Source of the DNA: Mangrovibacillus cuniculi
GTDB taxonomy: Bacteria; Bacillota; Bacilli; Bacillales; R1DC41
DNA length: 52,500 nt
Reading direction: 5' to 3'
NCBI RefSeq assembly: GCF_015482585.1
Contig: NZ_CP049742.1
Span: 2,750,001-2,802,500 of the forward strand
Positions 28,520 to 34,437 of this stretch are shown one piece after another. Under the pieces are notes generated by a model. That model did no database searches, was not told the origin of the DNA, and saw only the letters and a program-made list of their open reading frames with translations. Each line of letters begins with the position of its first letter. The stretch's first letter is position 1. A program made the translations under genes and the position numbers.

Positions 28520-30067
28520 ATGCAACAGAAAGCACCATCCCTCATTAAAGGGACTTTATTGCTGACTTTGGCAGCGTTTATCGTAAAAGTATTAAGTGCA
28601 AGTTATCGGATCCCATTTCAGAATATGGTGGGAGATGTTGGCTACTACGTTTACCAACAAGTGTATCCATTCTTTGCATTATCCATAGCGTTATACACCT
28701 ATGGATATCCCGTATTACTCTCTAAATGGATTCATGAAAATAATCACTATCCTGCTAAATTACAGCAACAACGATTAACAGAAGCATTGCTTGCGATGAC
28801 GTTGTTTAGCTTAAGTTCGTTTTTTATTATCTTTGGTTTTTCTAATCAAATTTCCTATTGGATGGGTGACCTTCAGTTAGCACCAATGATTCAGTTAACA
28901 GCCGTTTCTTTTTTATTGATTCCTATTGTATCGCTTTATAGAGGGGTCTACCAATCTCAAGGCGAGATGACACCAACTGCACTCTCTCAAGTAATTGAAC
29001 AAGGAATTCGTGTAGTCCTTATACTAGTAAGTACCGTTTGGTTAATGGAAAGACAAGCATCTGCCTACGAAATTGGATATGGAGCTTATATTGGTACATT
29101 TTTAGGTGGACTAATAGGGCTTGCTTTCTTAGTTTTAACAGGAAAAGGTGTAATGAGAACAATTCTGGAACATGGAATTAGTATACACCCGAGAAGAATG
29201 GTTCGGTTTCTTTTACAAGGAGCTGGGATTGCAGTTGGCGCTATGATTTCTGTCTTGCTGCAGTTGATCGATGCACTAACAGTTATACCTTCACTTCTAG
29301 ATGCAGGTGTTGCTCCTGAAATGGCAAAAGAAGCAAAAGGGATTTATGACCGAGGATGGCCATTATTACAATTTGGATTAATCTTATCTTCATCAATAGC
29401 GTTAGCGTTAATTCCTGCTGTTATGATCCTACGTAAAGGCAAGAAAATACAAAAAGCTCAATTCATTGCTTCACAAGCCATTCGGTGGTCTATTTTAGTG
29501 AGCCTACCCGCATCTGTCGGTTTAGTGGTAACTGCTACGGATGTAAACATAATGTTATTTAAAGATAGTGCAGGAACAGATACTTTGCGTTGGTTTAGTT
29601 GGACTATTTTATTTGCTTCTACTACGATGGTATTGATTGCTCTATATCAAACAATTGCTTCACTCTATAAATCACTTTTGTACGTTGCCGTAGCTCTACT
29701 ACTGAAAGCTTTATTAAATATCTATCTTATTCCTATTTACGGAATGAATGGAATTGTTTATTCGCAACTTATTAGTTTAGGGTTGTTAGGTATACTTTTC
29801 TGGATCAGATGTAGCAACTTTTTAAAGCTTCGACCATTTACAATGAGACAATTTTTAGGATTGTGTTTCTCGATCATTGGCATGGTTGCAGTGATTAGTA
29901 TGATAGATAATTGGAAAGAACTTTTATTGCTCAATAATCCTCGAATAGGTGCTACTGTTCTTGGTCTCTTTAAAGTATTTGCAGGAGGAGTTACCTATGT
30001 TCTCCTATGTTTTATTACACGCACAATTAAATGGCAAGAATGGAAAGAGTTAAGAACATTTTCATAA
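28520..30067 (+). CDS. yabM: Polysaccharide/lipid flippase of the MOP superfamily (YabM, SpoVB/MurJ-like)
   Basis: A 515-residue integral membrane protein with about 14 predicted helices, in the oligosaccharidyl-lipid flippase branch (MurJ, SpoVB, YkvU relatives). The N-terminus GTLLLTLAAFIVKVLSASYRIPFQN (in part) is the family start and RGVYQSQGEMTPTALSQVIEQ near residue 145 is the most conserved loop. The transported lipid is unknown; family members flip peptidoglycan precursors. ATG 28520 is preferred over in-frame GTG 28508, which overlaps the GGAAAGTGA site. It is the first gene of a run yabM-yabN-rqcP. Confidence 0.9.
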   Translation: MQQKAPSLIKGTLLLTLAAFIVKVLSASYRIPFQNMVGDVGYYVYQQVYPFFALSIALYTYGYPVLLSKWIHENNHYPAKLQQQRLTEALLAMTLFSLSSFFIIFGFSNQISYWMGDLQLAPMIQLTAVSFLLIPIVSLYRGVYQSQGEMTPTALSQVIEQGIRVVLILVSTVWLMERQASAYEIGYGAYIGTFLGGLIGLAFLVLTGKGVMRTILEHGISIHPRRMVRFLLQGAGIAVGAMISVLLQLIDALTVIPSLLDAGVAPEMAKEAKGIYDRGWPLLQFGLILSSSIALALIPAVMILRKGKKIQKAQFIASQAIRWSILVSLPASVGLVVTATDVNIMLFKDSAGTDTLRWFSWTILFASTTMVLIALYQTIASLYKSLLYVAVALLLKALLNIYLIPIYGMNGIVYSQLISLGLLGILFWIRCSNFLKLRPFTMRQFLGLCFSIIGMVAVISMIDNWKELLLLNNPRIGATVLGLFKVFAGGVTYVLLCFITRTIKWQEWKELRTFS

Positions 30068-30079
30068 GGAGGGAATAGC

Positions 30080-31546
30080 ATGAATACTATTTCCATTATT
30101 GGTTTAGGAGCTGGCTCATTAGATCAGTTATCTCTACGTTTATATAAAAAATTAACAAGTGCAACTACGTTACGCCTTCGAACCAAAGAGCATCCTATTG
30201 TAAGAGAGTTAGAACAAGATGGCGTGACATATGAAAGTTTTGATGATATCTATGAGCGGTTTGATAATTTTTTGGATGTGTATCAAACTATTGCAAAAAA
30301 TTTAGTAGAAGAATCAAAAAATAAAGAAGTAACCTATGCTGTCCCTGGACATCCAATGGTGGCAGAGATGACGGTTCAATTACTCATCGAAAGTGAAAAA
30401 AGAGGAGAATGTAGCTTACGTATTGAAGGTGGGCAAAGCTTTTTAGACGATATGCTGACCGCAGTTAGAGTAGATCCTATTGAAGGATTCGCTTTGTTAG
30501 ATGGTACCAATATGCAAATGGACTCTATTAATACAGCACAGCATTTATTCATCGCACAAGTGTACGATCAATTTGTCCTTTCAGATGTGAAGTTAACGTT
30601 AATGAATTGGTATCCTGATGATCATCTAATCACTGTTATTGAAGGAGCTGGAGGAGAAGAAGAGAACGTTTATACCCGAGCATTGTTTGAAATAGATCAT
30701 GACATGCTACTGAATAACCTACGTAGTATCTATATTCCTCCTTTAGCAAGTGAAAATGAATTTGTTTATCGACAATTCTCTAAGGCAAAACAAGTGATAG
30801 CTGCATTAAGAGGACCGGGTGGTTGTCCATGGGATCAAGAACAAACACATGAATCGTTAAAAAAATATCTAATAGAAGAAAGTTATGAGTTACTTGATGC
30901 TATAGATCGAGATGATATAGACGATATAATTTCTGAGCTTGGCGATGTCCTGTTGCAAGTGTTATTACATGCTCAAATTGGCGAAGACGACGGAATGTTC
31001 GCTATTGAAGATGTTATAGAGAGTTTAAATGAAAAAATGATAAGACGTCATCCACACGTCTTTGGAGACAAAGAGGCAGAGAGTACGGAGGATGTCATGA
31101 AACAATGGCAACAAATTAAAGCAGAGGAAAGAGGAGAAGCTCCACAGAAATTATTAGATGATGTGGAAGCTAACTTTCCAGCATTAATGAAAGCCTATAA
31201 GTATCAAAAGAAAGCGAGTAAAGTGGGCTTTGATTGGGATAATGCGGAACTTGCATTTGATAAAGTAAAAGAAGAACTTCTAGAGTTTGAAAATGAATTA
31301 CAAGCAGGAAATCAACTAAATAGAGAGAAAGAGTTTGGAGATCTTCTTTTTTCTATTGTCAATGTAGGTAGATTATTATCTATCTATCCAGAAGATGCTC
31401 TTCGTATGACGAATGAAAAGTTTTATCATAGATTTTCATACGTAGAAGCTAAACTAATGGAAAACAAGAAACAATGGGAAGATGTAGACCTTGCTCAATT
31501 AGAGCTTTGGTGGAAAGATGCAAAGAAAGGTGGAGACATACTATGA
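30080..31546 (+). CDS. yabN: Nucleoside triphosphate pyrophosphohydrolase YabN (methylase-like domain plus MazG)
   Basis: A 488-residue two-domain protein. Residues 1-220 resemble tetrapyrrole (corrin/porphyrin) methylases (IIGLGAGSLDQLSLRLY, VPGHPMVAE), function unknown. Residues from about 235 form a MazG domain: CPWDQEQTHESLKKYLIEES near 252, then the metal-binding EESYELLDAI and ELGDVLLQVLLH. MazG hydrolyses non-canonical NTPs, so the protein is a likely house-cleaning enzyme. AGGAGGG precedes the ATG. The stop TGA overlaps the rqcP ATG (ATGA). Confidence 0.93.
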   Translation: MNTISIIGLGAGSLDQLSLRLYKKLTSATTLRLRTKEHPIVRELEQDGVTYESFDDIYERFDNFLDVYQTIAKNLVEESKNKEVTYAVPGHPMVAEMTVQLLIESEKRGECSLRIEGGQSFLDDMLTAVRVDPIEGFALLDGTNMQMDSINTAQHLFIAQVYDQFVLSDVKLTLMNWYPDDHLITVIEGAGGEEENVYTRALFEIDHDMLLNNLRSIYIPPLASENEFVYRQFSKAKQVIAALRGPGGCPWDQEQTHESLKKYLIEESYELLDAIDRDDIDDIISELGDVLLQVLLHAQIGEDDGMFAIEDVIESLNEKMIRRHPHVFGDKEAESTEDVMKQWQQIKAEERGEAPQKLLDDVEANFPALMKAYKYQKKASKVGFDWDNAELAFDKVKEELLEFENELQAGNQLNREKEFGDLLFSIVNVGRLLSIYPEDALRMTNEKFYHRFSYVEAKLMENKKQWEDVDLAQLELWWKDAKKGGDIL

Positions 31547-31818
31547 GACTAGATAAATTCCTAAAAGTATCACGATTAATTAAGCGTAGAACACTAGCGA
31601 AAGAAGTTGCAGATCAAGGTCGTATCCTTGTAAACGGTCAAGAAGCAAAAGCTAGTACAAATGTAAAAGTCGGAGATGAGCTAACTGTTCGCTTTGGCCA
31701 GCGTTTAATGTCTGTTCAAGTAGAACGATTACAAGAAACCTCTAAGAAAGAGGAAGCGGCAACAATGTATAAAGTGGTAAAAGAAGAGAGATTAAAAGAT
31801 CCTGTTTTTGAAGAATAA
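31543..31818 (+). CDS. rqcP: Ribosome quality control protein RqcP (YabO), S4 domain
   Basis: A 91-residue S4-like RNA-binding protein (Hsp15 family). RqcP binds stalled 50S subunits with RqcH and supports poly-alanine tailing of stuck peptides. The fold signature MRLDKFLKVSRLIKRRTLAKE (quoted in part) and the GDELTVRFGQR segment are intact. ATG 31543 overlaps the yabN stop by four bases, so translation is coupled; a frame extending upstream inside yabN is rejected. The C-terminal tail is five residues longer than the B. subtilis form I recall. Confidence 0.94.
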   Translation: MRLDKFLKVSRLIKRRTLAKEVADQGRILVNGQEAKASTNVKVGDELTVRFGQRLMSVQVERLQETSKKEEAATMYKVVKEERLKDPVFEE

Positions 31819-31828
31819 AGGAACTAGG

Positions 31829-31856
31829 TCTAATCTTGTCCCTCCATTCATATAGT
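31829..31856 (+). promoter_or_regulatory. Candidate sigma-E promoter of yabPQ
   Basis: CATATAGT (31849-31856) has seven of eight bases of the sigma-E -10 CATACANT; the -35 TCTAATC (31829-31835) is a weaker fit, 13 bp away. yabP and yabQ are mother-cell genes. The predicted start point is near 31863. Confidence 0.45.
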
Positions 31857-31887
31857 GTACAAGATAGTAGTACCTATATAGGAGGGA
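31839..31887 (+). promoter_or_regulatory. Hairpin sequestering the yabP ribosome binding site
   Basis: TCCCTCC (31839-31845) is the exact complement of GGAGGGA (31881-31887), the yabP Shine-Dalgarno. The stem continues with TATAG (31851-31855) / CTATA (31874-31878) and GTAC (31857-31860) / GTAC (31870-31873). The -10 of the candidate sigma-E promoter lies in the left arm. Confidence 0.6.
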
Positions 31888-31893
31888 TTTACT

Positions 31894-32190
31894 GTGAATC
31901 AATACATGGATTCTACTGGTGGGAAAACAGTTGAGCATGACGTTACCATGAGAGGTCGCAAGGTAATTGAGATTACAGGAGTTAAACAGGTTGAGAGCTT
32001 TGATAGTGAAGAATTTCTATTGGAAACCGTGATGGGCTTTTTATCGATTAGAGGACAGAACCTACAAATGAAAAATCTGGATGTAGATAAAGGTGTTGTC
32101 TCGATAAAAGGGAAAGTCTATGATCTAGTTTATGTGGATGAGCATGGTGGGGATAAAGCTAAGGGTCTATTTAGTAAGTTATTCAAATGA
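31894..32190 (+). CDS. yabP: Sporulation protein YabP
   Basis: A 98-residue mother-cell protein of the YabP/YqfC family, needed for efficient sporulation in B. subtilis; the molecular role is not known. The core EHDVTMRGRKVIEITGVKQVESFD (in part) and QNLQMKNLDVDKGVVSIKGKV are strongly conserved. The N-terminal 15 residues are variable. The start is GTG 31894 with GGAGGG 7 bp upstream, inside a hairpin. The stop overlaps yabQ (ATGA), so both are made together. Confidence 0.93.
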   Translation: MNQYMDSTGGKTVEHDVTMRGRKVIEITGVKQVESFDSEEFLLETVMGFLSIRGQNLQMKNLDVDKGVVSIKGKVYDLVYVDEHGGDKAKGLFSKLFK

Positions 32191-32828
32191 GTATGACGAT
32201 ACCCGTTCAACTTGCCACACTTCTCTCCATGATTGCCATGGGAAGTGTTTTTGGCATTTTGTTAGATACGTATCAGCGATTCATCCAGCGTTCTCGCCGT
32301 GCGCGTTGGATAGTATTCCTTCATGATATAATGTTTTGGTTGTTGCAAGCTTTATTAGTTTTCTACGTTCTATTCGTTGTGAACTATGGAGAAATTAGAT
32401 TATATTTATTTTTAGCTATACTTTGTGGATTTTCTTCCTACCAAGCGTTGTTAAAAAATTGGTATACAGATTTTCTAGAGAGAGTGATTTCCTTAACTAT
32501 CGCTATAGCGAAATGGGTAAAACGAATGATTTATCTAATGGTCTTTTCTCCAATCAAAGGGCTCATCCTTTTCATTATTAGTATCATTCTACTGCTGGGT
32601 AGAACGTTATGGAAATTAGTATTGGTGCTTTTAGGCATCCTGAAATGGGTAATTCTTGTCGCTTTACTGCCAGTTAAGTGGATTTTCCAGTTTTTATGGT
32701 TTCTTTTGCCGAAATCACTTAAAAAATTCGTCGTAAACTATTATAATAAAGCTAAAGGATTATGGAGTCGTTATCGCCAATATATGTATAAAGTCTATCT
32801 GGCGCTGAAAAATAAATGGAAGAAGTAA
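32187..32828 (+). CDS. yabQ: Spore cortex formation membrane protein YabQ
   Basis: A 213-residue membrane protein required for spore cortex synthesis, placed in the outer forespore membrane in B. subtilis. About five hydrophobic segments are visible (near residues 6-25, 48-70, 76-92, 115-140, 145-170) and the tail is strongly basic (NKAKGLWSRYRQY...KNKWKK). LLDTYQRFI and LHDIMFWLLQ near the N-terminus are the best family marks. ATG overlaps the yabP stop. Downstream divIC starts 17 bp after its stop. Confidence 0.9.
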   Translation: MSMTIPVQLATLLSMIAMGSVFGILLDTYQRFIQRSRRARWIVFLHDIMFWLLQALLVFYVLFVVNYGEIRLYLFLAILCGFSSYQALLKNWYTDFLERVISLTIAIAKWVKRMIYLMVFSPIKGLILFIISIILLLGRTLWKLVLVLLGILKWVILVALLPVKWIFQFLWFLLPKSLKKFVVNYYNKAKGLWSRYRQYMYKVYLALKNKWKK

Positions 32829-32845
32829 GAGAGGAGGGACTGCCT

Positions 32846-33241
32846 TTGCGTCAATCAAAAAATACAAGTTTAGCAGAAATGAAGAATGAATATATTCAAT
32901 ACCAACAACAAAGGGAACGTGTAAAGAAACTCCAAAAGAAAAAGTTGTTCCGAAGACTAACTGTTTTTGGTGGACTAGCACTGGTTGTTTCATTCTTTCT
33001 TGTTTCGATGTTAGTAGAGCGAACATATGCACTTCAGCAAAAACAAGAAGAATTAGCACAGGTTAACGAGGAGCTTAAGCAATTAAAAGATGAACAGAAC
33101 AGTCTGGAGAATCAAATAGTCAAGTTAAATGACGATGAATATATTGCGAAAGTAGCTAGAAGCACATTCTTCTTTTCTGGCGACGGAGAGATTATATTTT
33201 CTCTACCCGAGGATAAAAAAGGTAATAAAGGAACAGAATAA
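32846..33241 (+). CDS. divIC: Cell division protein DivIC (FtsB-like)
   Basis: A 131-residue bitopic membrane protein of the divisome, partner of FtsL and DivIB at the septum. A cytoplasmic basic segment (residues 25-45) precedes one membrane helix (near 46-66, TVFGGLALVVSFFLVSMLV), then a coiled coil (Lys/Glu/Gln-rich, near 70-108) and the conserved ending ARSTFFFSGDGEIIF. TTG 32846 is chosen: GAGGAGGGA (32831-32839) lies 6 bp upstream, while an in-frame ATG at 32816 is inside yabQ without a site. Strong terminator follows. Confidence 0.92.
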   Translation: MRQSKNTSLAEMKNEYIQYQQQRERVKKLQKKKLFRRLTVFGGLALVVSFFLVSMLVERTYALQQKQEELAQVNEELKQLKDEQNSLENQIVKLNDDEYIAKVARSTFFFSGDGEIIFSLPEDKKGNKGTE

Positions 33242-33260
33242 TTTTTAAGAAAACGTCAGA

Positions 33261-33291
33261 AAGGGTGTCCGTCTGTTGACACCCTTTTTTT
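33261..33291 (+). terminator. divIC terminator
   Basis: AAGGGTGTC (33261-33269) pairs with GACACCCTT (33278-33286) around an eight-base loop, then T's to 33290. Its right arm also contains a promoter -35. Confidence 0.92.
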
Positions 33292-33305
33292 CAGTTGGAT
33301 ATAAT
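33276..33305 (+). promoter_or_regulatory. yabR sigma-A promoter nested in the divIC terminator
   Basis: TTGACA (33276-33281), 18-bp spacer, TATAAT (33300-33305). Both hexamers are perfect. The -35 straddles the loop and right arm of the divIC terminator, and the T tract is the spacer. Confidence 0.8.
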
Positions 33306-33353
33306 GAGAGTAAGAGTGATTTTTTTCATCATTTAAGGAGGAACAATTTTTTT

Positions 33354-33770
33354 ATGTCAATCGAAGTAGGCAGCAAGTTACAAGGTAAGGTTACAGGTAT
33401 TACTAATTTCGGTGCGTTCGTTGAGTTAGGCGAAGGTGTAACTGGTTTAGTACACATTAGTGAAGTAGCGGATAACTATGTTAAAGACATTAACGAACAC
33501 CTAAAAGTTGGTGATCAGGTAGAAGTTAAGGTTATTAATGTAGAGAAAGACGGTAAGATTGGTCTTTCTATTCGTAAAGCAAAAGATAATCCACCACCAC
33601 AACGTCCAAACTCCAACCACCGTCCTCGTCGTCAAGAAGAACGACGCAAGCCAGTGGAGAACTTTGAACAAAAAATGGCTCGTTTCCTAAAAGATAGCGA
33701 AGATCGTTTATCAACACTAAAACGTTCAACGGAATCTAAACGTGGTGGAAGAGGAGCAAAACGCGGGTAA
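33354..33770 (+). CDS. yabR: S1 domain RNA-binding protein YabR
   Basis: A 138-residue general stress protein 13-like factor. Residues 3-75 form an S1/OB domain (GSKLQGKVTGITNFGAFVEL in part, GLVHISEVADNYV, GDQVEVKVINVEKDGKIGLSIR). The C-terminal part is basic, rich in Arg and Pro, with FEQKMARFLKDSEDRLSTLK as the second conserved block. Such proteins associate with ribosomes. AAGGAGG is 12 bp from the ATG, longer than usual; an upstream in-frame extension begins in the promoter. Confidence 0.92.
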   Translation: MSIEVGSKLQGKVTGITNFGAFVELGEGVTGLVHISEVADNYVKDINEHLKVGDQVEVKVINVEKDGKIGLSIRKAKDNPPPQRPNSNHRPRRQEERRKPVENFEQKMARFLKDSEDRLSTLKRSTESKRGGRGAKRG

Positions 33771-33833
33771 CTTGCTGTCTAATGAATATAGATTTGCTCA
33801 TAAGGCGCAGGATATAAGCTAATTACACTAGCT

Positions 33834-33873
33834 AAAAAAGCTTAAGAAACAAATGTTTCTTAAGCTTTTTTTT
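33834..33873 (+). terminator. yabR terminator
   Basis: A 17-bp stem AAAAAAGCTTAAGAAAC (33834-33850), loop AAAT, complement at 33855-33871, followed by T's. Confidence 0.9.
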
Positions 33874-33900
33874 GCATTTTATGAAAGATATATGTGTACA

Positions 33901-33936
33901 CAAAAAAACTTTCGCTAATTAGCGAAAGTTTTTTTG
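33901..33936. terminator. Bidirectional terminator between yabR and the tRNA genes
   Basis: A perfect 16-bp stem CAAAAAAACTTTCGCT (33901-33916), loop AATT, complement at 33921-33936. It sits 10 bp past the 3' end of tRNA-Glu (minus strand) and backs up the yabR terminator from the other side. Confidence 0.88.
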
Positions 33937-33946
33937 TGAAATATAA

Positions 33947-34018
33947 TGACCCGTACGGGATTCGAACCCGTGTTACCGCCGTGAAAGGGCGGTGTCTTAA
34001 CCGCTTGACCAACGGGCC
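33947..34018 (-). tRNA. trnE: tRNA-Glu (anticodon TTC)
   Basis: A 72-nt cloverleaf on the minus strand. The acceptor GGCCCGT pairs with ACGGGTC (one G-T), the anticodon stem-loop reads CCGCC CTTTCAC GGCGG with anticodon TTC, and the T arm has GGTTCGAATCC. CCA is not encoded. It follows tRNA-Met with a 10-bp spacer. Confidence 0.95.
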
Positions 34019-34028
34019 TAAACATATA

Positions 34029-34105
34029 TGGTAGCGGCGGAGGGGATCGAACCCCCGACCTTACGGGTATGAACCGTACGCTCTAGCCAGCTGAGCTACA
34101 CCGCC
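34029..34105 (-). tRNA. trnM: tRNA-Met (anticodon CAT, elongator type)
   Basis: A 77-nt gene on the minus strand with encoded CCA (TGG at 34029-34031 on the + strand). The anticodon arm reads TACGG TTCATAC CCGTA. The whole sequence is nearly that of the B. subtilis elongator tRNA-Met as I recall it, and it lacks the three G-C pairs of the initiator anticodon stem. First gene of the minus-strand tRNA pair. Confidence 0.93.
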
Positions 34106-34130
34106 ATAAATGCTTAAAAGCACATTTTCT

Positions 34131-34159
34131 ATAATACATAGGACGAGTTGTAAAGTCAA
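34131..34159 (-). promoter_or_regulatory. Promoter of the tRNA-Met/tRNA-Glu pair
   Basis: On the minus strand TTGACT (34159-34154), 17-bp spacer, TATTAT (34136-34131). The start point would be near 34125, about 20 nt before the tRNA-Met 5' end. Confidence 0.8.
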
Positions 34160-34338
34160 TGTCTTTTTTAAATAAATTTATACATCATAGTTTCTAATAC
34201 ACTTAAATCGGATGAAATATAAAAAATGAAATTAACGACGGCATTAGCGGAGTGACGACATCAATCCTTAGGGAAACGACAACAATTACCTTTACAAGTA
34301 GAGAATACTGTCACATTGCATCCATCTATTAGGTAATA

Positions 34339-34404
34339 AGTCGAACTCTTTTTGGTATATATAGGGACAAACCGACAAAGTTTTGGAAATAGCCTATATA
34401 TAAT
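34339..34404 (+). promoter_or_regulatory. spoIIE promoter of the Spo0A-activated type
   Basis: TATAAT at 34399-34404 has no -35 at normal distance, but CCGACA (34372-34377) lies exactly 21 bp away. That wide spacing is the hallmark of Spo0A-activated sigma-A promoters such as spoIIE and spoIIG in B. subtilis. AGTCGAA at 34339-34345 is a 0A box with one mismatch, and ACCGACA (34371-34377) is a second, weaker one overlapping the -35. The rest of the gap 34160-34338 shows nothing clear. Confidence 0.65.
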
Positions 34405-34437
34405 GAAAAACATCGAATATAAATGAGGTGGAGAACT

